DNA of 34,449 bases. It comes from Acetobacteraceae bacterium. GTDB lineage: Bacteria; Pseudomonadota; Alphaproteobacteria; Acetobacterales; Acetobacteraceae. Below are positions 25,904 to 34,387 of this stretch, one piece after another. The translations under genes and the position numbers were made by a program. The stretch spans positions 1-34,449 of the forward strand of contig DAIDJM010000037.1 in the NCBI GenBank assembly GCA_027451405.1. The letters run 5' to 3'. Numbering within the stretch: position 1 is the stretch's first letter; every line of letters starts with the position of its first letter. The notes under the pieces were generated by a model, which had not been told where the DNA came from, did no database searches, and was given only the letters and a program-made list of their open reading frames with translations.

Positions 25904-25967
25904 GCGGTCTGGGGCCTCCCGGCCCCAGTGGGGATGCAAGGGGCAACCTCCCTTGCCCGCCGGAGGC
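25904..25967 (+). repeat. Dispersed double-hairpin repeat, copy G (supplies the SDR ribosome site)
   Basis: GGTCTGGGGCC, hairpin 1 (CTGGGGCC/GGCCCCAG), hairpin 2 (GCAAGGG/CCCTTGC with a larger loop) and tail CCGCCGGAGGC. The GGAGG of the tail (25962-25966) is 4 nt before the GTG start of the SDR gene, so the repeat is probably transcribed and its tail used as the Shine-Dalgarno. Confidence 0.85.
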
Positions 25968-25970
25968 CGA

Positions 25971-26741
25971 GTGAAAGATCTTTTCTCGCTGCGAGACCGC
26001 GTCGCCCTGATCACCGGGGGCTCGCGCGGCATCGGACGCATGATCGCGTCGGGGTTCCTCGCCTACGGCGCGCGCCTCTACATCACCGCGCGCAAGGAGG
26101 CGCCGTTGCGCCGGGCCGCCGCCGAACTCGCGGCCGAGGGGGAGTGCACGGCGATCCCGGCGGATGTCTCGACCCTGGCCGGGATCGAGCGGCTGGCGGC
26201 GGAGATCCGGGAGCGCGAGTCGCGGCTCGATATCCTGGTGAACAATGCCGGCGCCGCGTGGCTTGCGCCGTTCGCGGATTTCCCCGAGGCCGGGTGGGAC
26301 AAGGTCGTCGCTCTCAATCTGAAAACGCCGTTCTTCCTGACGCAGGCGCTGCTGCCGCTGCTGCGCGCGTCGGCGCGCCCGGAGCGCCCGGCCAAGGTGA
26401 TCCATGTCGCCTCGATCGACGGGATCTCGGTCAATCCGATGGAGACCTATCCTTATGGCGCAAGCAAGGCGGGGCTGATCCAGCTCACGCGGCGGATGGC
26501 GCTCCGGCTCGCGGGCGACAACATCGTGGTGAGCGCGATCGCGCCGGGGCCGTTCCCGTCGGACATGAACCGCGAGGCGCGGGACCACGGGGAGGCGGTG
26601 GCGGCGCAGGTGCCGCTCGGCCGGGTCGGGCGGGCCGAGGATATGGCGGGGGCGGCGGTCTATCTGGCGTCGCGGGCGGGCGACTATGTGGTCGGGTCGG
26701 TCGTGACGGTGGATGGGGGGGTTACGCACGCGCGGGGTTGA
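25971..26741 (+). CDS. SDR-family oxidoreductase, RhlG-like
   Basis: 256 residues from GTG 25971. Classical short-chain dehydrogenase: NADPH-binding TGGSRGIG (residues about 15-22), the NNAG motif (LDILVNNAGAAWLAP), catalytic Ser in VASIDGISVNP, and YGASK with catalytic Tyr and Lys. The opening KDLFSLRDRVALITGGSRGIGRMIA and the preferred AR after the second strand (YITARKEA) point to NADP and to the RhlG-type beta-ketoacyl reductase branch. The substrate is not determined by sequence. Its ribosome site comes from repeat copy G. The next gene is tRNA-Lys, 42 nt on. Confidence 0.93.
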   Translation: MKDLFSLRDRVALITGGSRGIGRMIASGFLAYGARLYITARKEAPLRRAAAELAAEGECTAIPADVSTLAGIERLAAEIRERESRLDILVNNAGAAWLAPFADFPEAGWDKVVALNLKTPFFLTQALLPLLRASARPERPAKVIHVASIDGISVNPMETYPYGASKAGLIQLTRRMALRLAGDNIVVSAIAPGPFPSDMNREARDHGEAVAAQVPLGRVGRAEDMAGAAVYLASRAGDYVVGSVVTVDGGVTHARG

Positions 26742-26783
26742 CCGGCGGGGCGGCGTGGCCTTCTAGGAGGCGGGCCTGGGGGA

Positions 26784-26859
26784 GAGCTCGTAGCTCAGCT
26801 GGTAGAGCACGTGACTTTTAATCATGGGGTCGCGGGTTCGAATCCCGCCGAGCTCACCA
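26784..26859 (+). tRNA. tRNA-Lys (anticodon UUU)
   Basis: 76 nt with encoded CCA. Acceptor stem GAGCTCG/CGAGCTC (26784-26790 with 26849-26855), D arm GCTC...GAGC, anticodon stem CGTGA/TCATG with loop CTTTTAA (anticodon TTT), T arm GCGGG TTCGAAT CCCGC, discriminator A, then CCA (26857-26859). All stems pair, apart from one G-U in the anticodon stem. No attachment-site duplication or integrase is seen beside it. Confidence 0.98.
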
Positions 26860-26864
26860 GGCGG

Positions 26865-26890
26865 CCTGGGGCCGAGACCCCATCACTTCC
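26865..26890 (-). repeat. Dispersed repeat remnant, copy H1 (reversed)
   Basis: On the minus strand AAGTGATGGGGTC followed by only half of hairpin 1 (CGGCCCCAGG); about 9 nt of the stem are missing compared with copies A and E1. It faces copy H2 across a 30-nt spacer and follows the tRNA by 5 nt. Confidence 0.65.
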
Positions 26891-26920
26891 GATCGGCCGT
26901 GCTGGGTTGAACAACTTCCC

Positions 26921-26989
26921 TCAGTGACGGGGTCTGGGGCCTTGCGGCCCCAGCGGAGTGCGGAGGCGGAGCCTCCGCCCGCCGGAGGC
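26921..26989 (+). repeat. Dispersed double-hairpin repeat, copy H2 (forward)
   Basis: CAGTGACGGGGTC, hairpin 1 (CTGGGGCC/GGCCCCAG), hairpin 2 (GCGGAGGC gga GCCTCCGC) and tail CCGCCGGAGGC. It ends 5 nt from the csoR stop, on the opposite strand, and can act as its terminator. Confidence 0.88.
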
Positions 26990-26994
26990 ACGGC

Positions 26995-27270
26995 TCATTT
27001 CGTCATGCGGCCGACCGTTTCGACGAGTTCCTCGACCTTGCGCTGCTGTTCGACGCGGTTGCCGCTCGCGAAGGCGCCGGCCACGCAATGCGCGACGTGG
27101 TCCTTCAGGATTTCGCCCTCGACCTTGTGCAGCGCGGCGCGGACCGCGTTGATCTGGGTCAGGATGTCGACGCAGTAGCGGTCCTCCGCCACCATGCGGC
27201 GCAGGCCGCCGATCTGGCCCTCGATGCGGCCGAGGCGGGCGGAGACCGACTTTTTCGTGAGATCGTGCAT
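26995..27270 (-). CDS. csoR: CsoR-family copper-sensing repressor
   Basis: 91 residues from ATG 27270; longer in-frame starts reach into the copA gene and lack family sequence. All-helical DUF156/CsoR fold: RLGRIEGQIGGLRRMVAEDRYC, then DILTQINAVRAALHKVEGEILKDHV. The Cu(I) ligands Cys33, His58 and Cys62 have the same spacing (25 and 4) as C36/H61/C65 of M. tuberculosis CsoR, which separates it from RcnR (Ni/Co) and CstR (persulfide). On binding Cu(I) such proteins release DNA. Divergent from copA with a 15-bp operator-like palindrome between. Confidence 0.93.
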   Translation of the reverse strand: MHDLTKKSVSARLGRIEGQIGGLRRMVAEDRYCVDILTQINAVRAALHKVEGEILKDHVAHCVAGAFASGNRVEQQRKVEELVETVGRMTK

Positions 27271-27282
27271 AGGTTGATACCC

Positions 27283-27297
27283 TACCCCAGTGGGGTA
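27283..27297. promoter_or_regulatory. Candidate CsoR operator between csoR and copA
   Basis: TACCCC AGT GGGGTA is a perfect 6-bp inverted repeat with a 3-nt centre, in the A/T-flanked context ATACCC...GGTATAT. CsoR operators are G/C-tract palindromes of this kind. It lies 13 nt upstream of csoR and 35 nt upstream of copA, so one site could control both. Confidence 0.75.
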
Positions 27298-27331
27298 TAT
27301 TGGGCAAGCGCGCCAGTCAAAGGAGAGCCCG

Positions 27332-29692
27332 ATGAGCGAGCCGAGAACGATCCCGTCGGGGCCGGAGCACGCGCACTGCGCGCACGCCGCCCCGGACGAG
27401 GCGGCGACGGACCCGGTCTGCGGCATGCGGGTCGATCCGGCCTCGTCGAAGCACAGCGCCGAGCTGGATGGGGTGGCGTATCATTTCTGCTGCGCCGGCT
27501 GCCGCTCGAAATTCTTGGCCGATCCAGCGAAATACCTCGCGCCGTCCGCCGCCGCGCCGGCGCCGGCGCGGCCGGATGCGGTCTACACCTGTCCCATGCA
27601 TCCCGAGATCCAGCAGGTGGGGCCGGGATCCTGTCCGGTCTGCGGCATGGCGCTCGAGCCGCTCGATGCGACCGCCGATACTGGTCCGAATCCGGAATAT
27701 ATCGACATGCGCCGGCGCTTCTGGGCCGGGCTGGCGCTGACCGTGCCGCTGCTGATTCTCGATATGGGCGGGCACTGGACGCGGTTCGGCGGTCCGCATG
27801 CGCTGGCGCCGGCCTGGTCGCACGGCGTGCAGGCGGCGCTGGCGACCCCGGTCGTGCTGTGGGCCGGTTGGCCGTTCCTGAAGCGCGGCGCCCAGTCGCT
27901 GGTGAGCCGCCATCTCAACATGTTCACGCTGGTCGCGCTCGGCACCGGCGTCGCCTGGCTCACCAGCCTGGTGGCGACGGTGGCGCCCTCGATATTTCCG
28001 GCCGGCTTCCGCGGGGCGGATGGGGGCGTGCCGGTTTATTTCGAGTCCGCTGCGATCATCACCGTGCTCGTGCTGCTCGGCCAGGTGCTCGAGCTTCGGG
28101 CGCGCGAGCAGACCGGCAGCGCCATCCGCGCGCTGCTGAGCCTCGCGCCTAGGACCGCGCGGCGGCTGCGGTGCGATGGTACGGATGAAGAAATCGCGCT
28201 CGATGCGGTGCGGATCGGCGATAGGCTGCGCATCCGGCCCGGGGAGGGCGTGCCGGTGGACGGGGTGGTTCTCGAGGGGGCCAGCGCCGTGGATGAGGCG
28301 ATGGTCACCGGCGAGTCGCTCCCCGTGGCCAAGCGGGCCGGCGACCGGGTGATCGGCGGCACCGTCAACGGCACCGGGGCGCTCCTGATGCGGGCCGACA
28401 AAATCGGGGCCGATACGGTGCTGGCGCGCATTGTCGCGATGGTGGCGGAGGCGCAGCGCAGCCGGGCGCCGATCCAGCGCCTGGCCGACCGGGTGGCGGG
28501 CTGGTTCGTGCCGTCGGTGCTGGCGGTGGCGGCGCTCGCCTTCGCCGGCTGGGCGCTCTGGGGACCGGCGCCGGCGCTGGCCTATGCGCTGCTCGCCGCC
28601 GTGTCGGTGGTGATCATCGCATGCCCCTGCGCGCTCGGTCTCGCGACGCCGATGTCCATCATGGTCGGCGTGGGCAAGGGGGCCGGCGCCGGCGTGCTGA
28701 TCCGCTCCGCCGAGGCGTTGGAGCGCATGGAAAAGGTCGACGTGCTCGTCGTCGACAAGACCGGCACGCTGACCGAGGGCAAGCCGCGCGTGGTGGTGGT
28801 TGTTGCGTGTTCGGAACTGCGGGACGCGGAGATCCTGAGGCTGGCCGCGAGCCTGGAGCGGTCGAGCGAACACCCGCTCGCGGGCGCGATCGTGGCGGAG
28901 GCGCGCGCGCGGGGGCTGGCGCTTGCCGAGGCGGCCGGATTTGCCTCGGTCACGGGCCAGGGCGTCACCGGCAGCGTCGAGGGGCGGAGGATCGCGCTCG
29001 GCAACGCGGCCCTGATGGCGGAATTGGGCATCGATCTGGGCAGCCTGGCCGGACAGGCGGACGCGCTGCGACGGGACGGGGCGACAGCCTTGTTCCTGGC
29101 GGTGGAGGGCGCCCCGGCCGGGGTCATCGCCATCGCCGATCCGGTCAAGGCGACGGTCCCGGCGGCGCTGGCGGCGCTCCGGCGCGCGGGAATGCGCATC
29201 GTGATGCTGACCGGCGACAACCGCATCACGGCAGATGCGGTGGCGCAACAGCTTGGCATCGGCGAGGTCGAGGCCGACATCCTGCCCGAGGACAAGAACC
29301 GCATCGTCCGCAGGCTGCGCGCGGCGGGCCATGTGGTGGCGATGGCGGGCGACGGCGTGAACGACGCGCCGGCGCTGGCCGAGGCGGATGTGGGCATCGC
29401 GATGGGGACCGGCACGGATGTCGCGATCCAGAGCGCGGGCGTGACGCTGCTGCGGGGCGATCTCGCCGGCATCGTGCGGGCCCGGGCGCTCAGCCGCGCG
29501 ACCATGCGCAACATCCGGCAGAATTTGTTTTTTGCGTTCATCTACAACACGCTCGGCGTGCCGATCGCGGCGGGCGTGCTTTATCCGCTTTTTGGGGTTC
29601 TGCTCAGTCCCATCGTGGCGGCGACGGCGATGTCGCTGAGTTCGGTGTCGGTGGTGGGCAATGCGCTGCGGCTGCGGGGCGTGCGGCTGTGA
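27332..29692 (+). CDS. copA: Cu(+)-exporting P1B-type ATPase with YHS and metal-binding N-terminal modules
   Basis: 786 residues from ATG 27332 (AAGGAGAG upstream). The N-terminus lacks the usual ferredoxin-like HMA domain. Instead it has a His-rich lead (EHAHCAHAA), a YHS domain (about 26-69, [10 protein letters not shown] and [10 protein letters not shown]) and a heavy-metal-binding domain (about 83-112, YTCPMHPEI and [13 protein letters not shown]). The core has two leading helices plus the transport helices with the CPC ion motif ([12 protein letters not shown], about 430), the phosphorylated Asp in DKTGTLTEG (about 474), [10 protein letters not shown] and [10 protein letters not shown] (about 672). 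The last helices have YNTLGVP and MSLSSVSVV, which mark Cu(I) pumps. It exports copper from the cytoplasm, regulated by the divergent csoR. Confidence 0.95.
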   Translation: MSEPRTIPSGPEHAHCAHAAPDEAATDPVCGMRVDPASSKHSAELDGVAYHFCCAGCRSKFLADPAKYLAPSAAAPAPARPDAVYTCPMHPEIQQVGPGSCPVCGMALEPLDATADTGPNPEYIDMRRRFWAGLALTVPLLILDMGGHWTRFGGPHALAPAWSHGVQAALATPVVLWAGWPFLKRGAQSLVSRHLNMFTLVALGTGVAWLTSLVATVAPSIFPAGFRGADGGVPVYFESAAIITVLVLLGQVLELRAREQTGSAIRALLSLAPRTARRLRCDGTDEEIALDAVRIGDRLRIRPGEGVPVDGVVLEGASAVDEAMVTGESLPVAKRAGDRVIGGTVNGTGALLMRADKIGADTVLARIVAMVAEAQRSRAPIQRLADRVAGWFVPSVLAVAALAFAGWALWGPAPALAYALLAAVSVVIIACPCALGLATPMSIMVGVGKGAGAGVLIRSAEALERMEKVDVLVVDKTGTLTEGKPRVVVVVACSELRDAEILRLAASLERSSEHPLAGAIVAEARARGLALAEAAGFASVTGQGVTGSVEGRRIALGNAALMAELGIDLGSLAGQADALRRDGATALFLAVEGAPAGVIAIADPVKATVPAALAALRRAGMRIVMLTGDNRITADAVAQQLGIGEVEADILPEDKNRIVRRLRAAGHVVAMAGDGVNDAPALAEADVGIAMGTGTDVAIQSAGVTLLRGDLAGIVRARALSRATMRNIRQNLFFAFIYNTLGVPIAAGVLYPLFGVLLSPIVAATAMSLSSVSVVGNALRLRGVRL

Positions 29693-29918
29693 TGGGGGCG
29701 GGGCCTCTTTGGGGCCGTTGCCGATCGCGCCGGGCGTCGCGATTTGCACCTCGCCCGGGGGATTGGGAGGCAAGCGGCGCCCGGTAGAGACGGTCCGAGA
29801 CCGGAACATTCCTGGCGTCGTGCTTTTCTGCGGGCGGAGCGGGGGTGGCTCGGACGGTCATTTGCGTTCACGGAAAATTGGCTTAACGTGAGGGGTCCAC
29901 AGGCTTCACGGGAAAACG

Positions 29919-31139
29919 ATGGTGCTCGCAGGCAAGGTGCTCGTCGCTCAAGGGGGCGGTCCGACCGCCGTGATCAACCAGTCGCTGGCCGGCGTGGTGC
30001 TGGAAGCCCGGCGGTTCGCGCAGGTTTCGGGGATCTACGGCGCGCGGCATGGCGTGCGCGGGATCGTTTCGGAGGATTTCTGCGACCTGACGCAGGAGAC
30101 GACGGCGAATCTCGAGGCGGTGGCGGCGACGCCCTCCTCGGCGCTGGGCTCCACCCGGGACAAGCCGGACGCGGCCTATTGCCGGGATATGTTCCGGGTG
30201 ATGCAGGCGCATGGGATCCGCTATTTTTTCTATATCGGCGGGAATGATTCGTCCGACACGGTTCGCATCGTGGCCGAGGAGGCGCGGGCCGCGGGGCACG
30301 AAATCAGCTGCGTTCACATTCCGAAGACGATCGATAACGATCTCATGATGAACGACCACACGCCGGGATTTCCCTCGGCGGCGCGATTCATCGTCCAGGC
30401 GTTCATGGGGGCCGATCTCGATAACCGGTCGCTGCCCGGGGTTTATGTCGGCGTCGTGATGGGGCGGCATGCGGGGTTTCTGACGGCCGCGGCGGCGCTC
30501 GCGCAGTGCTATCCGGGAGACGGGCCGCATGCGGTCTATCTGCCGGAGCGTATATTCCGGACGGATGCGTTTCTGAGCGTCGTGCAGGACGCCATGGCGC
30601 GCCACGGGCGCTGCGTGCTCGCGGTGTCGGAGGGGATTCACGACGAGAGCGGGACGCCGATCGTGACGAAGCTCGCATCCTCGGTGGAGCGGGATGCGCA
30701 TGGCAACGTGCAGCTCTCGGGGACCGGGGCGCTCGCCGACCTTCTGTGCGGCGAGATCCGGGACAAGCTCGGGATCAAGCGGGTGCGGGGAGACACGTTC
30801 GGCTATCTGCAACGTTCGTTCGCCGGTTGTGTTTCGGACGTCGATCAGCGCGAGGCGCGCGAAGTGGCCGAGAGGGCCGTGCAGTTCGCGATGGCGGGGC
30901 AGAGCGGATCGGTCGCGATCGAGCGCGTGGGGGAATATGCGGTGAACTACCGGCTGGTCCCGCTCGAGGCGGTGGCGGCGAAGACGCGGACCATGCCGGA
31001 CGAATTCATCGATGAAGGCGGCACCGGCGTCACCGACGCGTTCCGCCGCTATCTGACGCCGCTGCTGGGGAGCGGCCTGCCGCAAACGCACCGATTGCGT
31101 TCCGCCGCGGTCGAGAAAATTCTCGCGAAAGGCGGCTGA
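29919..31139 (+). CDS. Pyrophosphate-dependent 6-phosphofructokinase
   Basis: 406 residues. The phosphodonor loop reads YIGGNDSSDT: the residue aligned with Gly104 of ATP-PFK is Asp, which blocks ATP and marks PPi use. The second mark is Lys in IPKTIDNDL, where ATP enzymes have Gly. Other family segments are GGGPTAVINQSLAG at the N-terminus, TPGFPSAARFIVQAF, VMGRHAGFLTAAAALA and the DVDQREAREVAERAV region. The reversible enzyme interconverts fructose 6-phosphate and fructose 1,6-bisphosphate with PPi, so it may serve glycolysis, gluconeogenesis or a pentose-recycling route. Monocistronic, followed by a hairpin at 31163. The 226 nt before it (29693-29918) hold no gene, only a 7-bp hairpin (CCGGGCG/CGCCCGG, 29737-29765). 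Confidence 0.93.
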   Translation: MVLAGKVLVAQGGGPTAVINQSLAGVVLEARRFAQVSGIYGARHGVRGIVSEDFCDLTQETTANLEAVAATPSSALGSTRDKPDAAYCRDMFRVMQAHGIRYFFYIGGNDSSDTVRIVAEEARAAGHEISCVHIPKTIDNDLMMNDHTPGFPSAARFIVQAFMGADLDNRSLPGVYVGVVMGRHAGFLTAAAALAQCYPGDGPHAVYLPERIFRTDAFLSVVQDAMARHGRCVLAVSEGIHDESGTPIVTKLASSVERDAHGNVQLSGTGALADLLCGEIRDKLGIKRVRGDTFGYLQRSFAGCVSDVDQREAREVAERAVQFAMAGQSGSVAIERVGEYAVNYRLVPLEAVAAKTRTMPDEFIDEGGTGVTDAFRRYLTPLLGSGLPQTHRLRSAAVEKILAKGG

Positions 31140-31162
31140 CGCCGGGCCGGACGCACGCGACG

Positions 31163-31185
31163 GGTCCGCCGCCGTCCGGCGGACC
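31163..31185 (+). terminator. Hairpin after the phosphofructokinase gene
   Basis: GGTCCGCC (31163-31170) pairs with GGCGGACC (31178-31185), 7-nt loop, 24 nt after the stop. No T tract, so termination efficiency is uncertain. Confidence 0.5.
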
Positions 31186-31359
31186 TGCTCACTGCCGCCG
31201 CACCGTCCGGGAAATTTGCCGATTCGACATAGCGGCATGCAGCATCGGCGATACCATCGTAATGGCGTCCTGCGCGGGCGAGCGACATGGTTGCAGGAGC
31301 GGCCGGCTCGCGATGCGGTGAAGCGATCCCCGGGGAGGGGGGGACGTGGGAGGTGGAAC

Positions 31360-31935
31360 ATGATGTTTCTGACGGGAAAACGGACGGCACTGACGCTCGC
31401 TTCGGGACTGATCCTCGCCGGTTGCGTGTCCCAGAGCGCTTATGATGCCTTGAAGCAGCAGAACGACCAGTTGCAGGCCCAGAACAGCCAGCTCCAGCAG
31501 CAGGTTCAGTCGCAGCAGGCGGAGATCGAGGCGGGCAAGACGCAGGTGAACCGTCTGCGTGAGGCGATCAAATATACGGTGAACAGCGATCTGCTGTTTG
31601 CGCCGGGCAGCTGGAAGCTGAGCCCGCGCGGCAAGCACATCATGGCCGATATGGCGCACAAGCTTGCGCCGACGCAGACCGCGCATCTGCTGGTCGCGGG
31701 CTATACGGACAACCAGCCGATCGGGCCGGGGCTTCAGGCGAAGGGTATCAGTTCGAACGACGAACTTTCGCAGAAGCGCGCCGACGCCGTGATGCAGTAT
31801 CTGGTTTCGGTTGGGGTCAATCCGGAGCTGGTCTCGGCGAAGGGTTATGGCGAGTCGAACCCGATCGCGTCGAACGACACGGCGCGCGGGCGGGCCAAGA
31901 ACCGGCGCGTCGAATTGTCGATCGCGAGCGGCTGA
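31360..31935 (+). CDS. OmpA-family peptidoglycan-binding lipoprotein
   Basis: 191 residues from ATG 31360 (a second ATG is at 31363). The lipoprotein signal is KRTALTLASGLILAGC with Cys about residue 23. Residues about 30-65 are a Gln/Glu-rich coiled coil (LKQQNDQLQAQNSQLQQQ) and about 75-190 are an OmpA-like domain: LLFAPGSWKLSPRGK, VAGYTDNQPIG, then NDELSQKRADAVMQYLVSVGV and NRRVELSI, with the Asp and Arg that hold diaminopimelate. It tethers the outer membrane to peptidoglycan. The 220 nt upstream (31140-31359) hold the terminator at 31163 and presumably the promoter. The closest analogues are Pal/MotB-like C-terminal domains, but no tol genes are nearby. Confidence 0.93.
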   Translation: MMFLTGKRTALTLASGLILAGCVSQSAYDALKQQNDQLQAQNSQLQQQVQSQQAEIEAGKTQVNRLREAIKYTVNSDLLFAPGSWKLSPRGKHIMADMAHKLAPTQTAHLLVAGYTDNQPIGPGLQAKGISSNDELSQKRADAVMQYLVSVGVNPELVSAKGYGESNPIASNDTARGRAKNRRVELSIASG

Positions 31936-31999
31936 CCGGCTGGTCGGGTCGCGCGCCGCCGTCGGGGAACTTCATCGCGCGTGACACTTTTCCGGCCGG

Positions 32000-33475
32000 A
32001 TGTCGGACACCGGCCGGATGCAGCTCGAGACGAGCTATGGGGTCAATCTTGCGGTCGCGATCGTCGCGCTCTCGCCCTTCATCGTCGTGACCACGGCGGA
32101 TCTGCTGTTCGCGCGGCAGGTGGAGGCAGCGACCGGGCTTTCGGAGCAGGGCACGCAGATCATCGCGGGACTGGCGACCGCGGGCTATGCGTTCGGGGCG
32201 CTGCTCGGCGGGGATTTGATGCAGCGATTCCGGCAGCGGGAATTGTTCCTGCTGATGGAGGCGCTGTTCGTCGGCGGGTGCGCGGCGTCGGCGCTCGCGA
32301 CGGGACCGGTGGCCTATGGCGCGGGGCGCGTTCTCGCGGGGCTGGCGACGGGGATTTTGCTGGTGGCGGCGTTGCCGCCGGTGATCCAGCGGTTTCCGCC
32401 GGAGCGGATGCCGATCACGGTGATTTTCATCAATCTCGGTTTTTTCGGGGCGGTCTGTGTGGGACCGCTGCTCGGCGGGTGGGTGGCGGCGGGGCACCAT
32501 TGGCGGTGGTTCTATGGGGCACTCGGAGCTGTGGGCGCGTTGAATTTGCTGGTGGCGTTCGCGACCTTGCCGGGGCAGAAGGCGCTCAATCCGGGGATGC
32601 GGTTCGATCGCTGGGCGTTTCCGCTCGGGTTTGCGGCGACCGTGCTGCCGTTCTGGGCGGCGGGGGAATTGGCGCGGCACGATTTTGCGTCGCCCTGGTT
32701 CGCGGTGCCGACCGGCGTGGGACTGATTTGTTTCGTGGCGCTGCTGCTGGTGGAATATCACCGGGAAGAGCCGGTCTCGCCGGTCAAGCCGATGTGGAAC
32801 ACGTCGCCGGTCGTCGGCACGCTGGTGGCGACCGTTGCGGGCGGCGCGTTCGTGGCGCTGCTCGAACTCGGCGAGCGGATGCAGATGCAGGTGTTCCATC
32901 ACGCGCCGCTCGAGGTGGGGCTGATGTTCTGGCCGCTGGCCGCGGGGTGCCTCGCGACCGCGGTGATGCTCGGGGTTTTGTTCCGTACACGGTTTCTGCC
33001 CCTGCTGGTGCTGTTCGGTCTCGGCGCGCTGGTCGCGGGGGCGGCGCTGCTGATGCGCGTGGGCGGCGTGGGCGATCCGTCATTGATGCGATGGGCGGCG
33101 GCGCTGCTCGGGCTCGGCGCCGGAGCGACGGTGTCGCCGGGGCTTTATCTCGCAGGGCTGCCGCTGCCGTCGAAGCTCATCGGGCGGGTCTTTGCGTTGG
33201 TGGAACTGGTGCGCTCGCTCGGGGACTACATGATGGCGCCGGTGCTGCTGAAAGTGGCGCGGCTGCAATCGCACGGGGCCTCGCTCAGCGCGGGCGGGGT
33301 GGATGGGGCCGTGCGGATCGTGTTCTGGCTGACGATCGGGTTTTCGGTGCTGATGGTGGGGGTTTGGCTGCTGGGCGGGATGGGGCTGCCGAAGCCCGAT
33401 GTCGTGCGGTGGATCAAGGAGAATCAGCCGGCGTTCCGGTCGAAGCGGCTGCTGGGGGCGGTTCGGGGGGCTTGA
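32000..33475 (+). CDS. MFS transporter, probably a 14-helix (DHA2-like) exporter
   Basis: 491 residues with about 14 hydrophobic segments, the first at VNLAVAIVALSPFIVVTTADLL. The A-like motif GYAFGALLGGDLMQRFRQRELF lies between helices 2 and 3. A 14-helix plan with an extra pair in the middle (about 210-250) suits DHA2 drug/H+ antiporters, although the C motif of drug exporters (GPLLGGWVAAGHHWRWFYG here) is only partly conserved. Substrate unknown. It starts 64 nt after the OmpA lipoprotein gene, so the two could be co-transcribed. The upstream in-frame sequence gave no better start. Confidence 0.88.
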   Translation: MSDTGRMQLETSYGVNLAVAIVALSPFIVVTTADLLFARQVEAATGLSEQGTQIIAGLATAGYAFGALLGGDLMQRFRQRELFLLMEALFVGGCAASALATGPVAYGAGRVLAGLATGILLVAALPPVIQRFPPERMPITVIFINLGFFGAVCVGPLLGGWVAAGHHWRWFYGALGAVGALNLLVAFATLPGQKALNPGMRFDRWAFPLGFAATVLPFWAAGELARHDFASPWFAVPTGVGLICFVALLLVEYHREEPVSPVKPMWNTSPVVGTLVATVAGGAFVALLELGERMQMQVFHHAPLEVGLMFWPLAAGCLATAVMLGVLFRTRFLPLLVLFGLGALVAGAALLMRVGGVGDPSLMRWAAALLGLGAGATVSPGLYLAGLPLPSKLIGRVFALVELVRSLGDYMMAPVLLKVARLQSHGASLSAGGVDGAVRIVFWLTIGFSVLMVGVWLLGGMGLPKPDVVRWIKENQPAFRSKRLLGAVRGA

Positions 33476-33524
33476 GGTTCGGGTGTTTTTCGGGGTGGGT
33501 TTTTGCCCGGCTTGGGCCAGTGTG

Positions 33525-33611
33525 GCGCCGGGCGGCGCTCGCCTCAAGACCGCTTCGCGCCGCCTGCGGCGGGGGCCTGCGGCCCGTCTTGACCCGAGCG
33601 CCACCCGGCGC
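33525..33611. repeat. Long palindrome folding as a three-way junction
   Basis: Outer arms: GCGCCGGG, mismatch, GGCGCTCG, 2-nt loop, TCAAGAC (33525-33550) pair with GTCTTGA, 2-nt loop, CGAGCGCC, mismatch, CCCGGCGC (33586-33611). Between them are two small hairpins, CGCCGC/GCGGCG and GGGCC/GGCCC. It is the main content of the 370-nt gap 33476-33845 after the MFS gene; the rest of that gap (33612-33845) shows nothing I can support. It is unrelated to the CTGGGGCC repeat family. Confidence 0.8.
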
Positions 33612-33845
33612 TGCTTTGGGGTGTGGGCCGGGGCGGAAAGCGGGCTTTATCGAGCCGAACGGAAAGCGGGTGTTCGGGCGTGTTGGTTGCGCGCCCGTTC
33701 GTCACTGCAGTGTCGCGATCTAGCCTCAGGGCGTGGTGGGGAAGGATTATAAGGTAACCCATGTGCCGGATGTGGCCCGGACCATGCTGGCGCGGTAAGA
33801 TCGCGGGCGGCTTCGGATTAGCCATTGGTTCGGGGGGGGATTGAA

Positions 33846-34319
33846 ATGGATGAGGTGACGTCTGTCATGGAGGATAAGAGTTCGGGGAGGCCTTACACAT
33901 CTAAACAGATGGGCGATGCGTGTGAGATGCTTGTCGCCGCGGAACTAACCCTTGCGGGCGTGCCGGCACTAAAAGCGCCTGACTACTGGCCCGGGTACGA
34001 CGTGATCGCGCAACCTCTTGGGCGTGCGCCACAGCGAATTTCAGTGAAATCTCGGACGTTCAAGAGAGGTCAGGCGTTCGTCCAATACTCAGAGTCTGAC
34101 CCGTTCGACTGGTTGGCAATAGTCATTCTCGGGTTCGCCGATCCAGACGCGAGTGAGTCGGAGCGAAAGATTTACGTCATCCCAAAGACGCATGCAGATC
34201 GGCAAGCAAGGACCTACGCGACAGAAAAGACTCGGGGCCTGAGGGAATTTCGCATCGACGAAGTCGAGGGGAAGTTCGGAGCCTATTTAAACAATTTTCG
34301 CCTCGAGACTAAAGATTAG
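33846..34319 (+). CDS. Orphan PD-(D/E)XK nuclease-like protein, low GC
   Basis: 157 residues from ATG 33846 (GGGGGGGA upstream); a GTG at 33825 would add 7. Base composition is clearly less GC-rich than its neighbours, suggesting transfer. The first helix has a Glu (GDACEMLVAAELTLAG), then DYWPGYDVIAQ with Asp, then RISVKSR with Lys. This E...D...(x)xK order in a small alpha/beta domain is that of PD-(D/E)XK nucleases such as the intron-endonuclease/DUF4365-like group, although the usual Glu/Gln before x-K is Ser here. The C-terminal half (WLAIVILGFADP, KIYVIPKTHADRQ) fits strand-helix core elements. Possibly restriction or defence. No partner gene is adjacent; repeat copy I follows 68 nt later. 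Confidence 0.75.
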   Translation: MDEVTSVMEDKSSGRPYTSKQMGDACEMLVAAELTLAGVPALKAPDYWPGYDVIAQPLGRAPQRISVKSRTFKRGQAFVQYSESDPFDWLAIVILGFADPDASESERKIYVIPKTHADRQARTYATEKTRGLREFRIDEVEGKFGAYLNNFRLETKD

Positions 34320-34387
34320 CGCCGAGAACACCCGCAGGGCGGCAGGCTAATCGTTCGGCAGGCTGCGTGTCCAGCTCGGTTCCCAGA

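Noticed and set aside
26784-26990. Integrative element at tRNA-Lys
   Set aside because: No integrase and no duplicated tRNA 3' end were found; the following sequence is the dispersed repeat.
27317-29809. 830-codon minus-strand open frame opposite copA
   Set aside because: Arg/His-rich low-complexity translation with no family sequence; the plus strand has every P-type ATPase motif in frame.
33501-33720. A third low-GC gene or coding extension in the gap after the MFS gene
   Set aside because: Frames here are GC-rich, and translate through the palindrome without plausible start signals.
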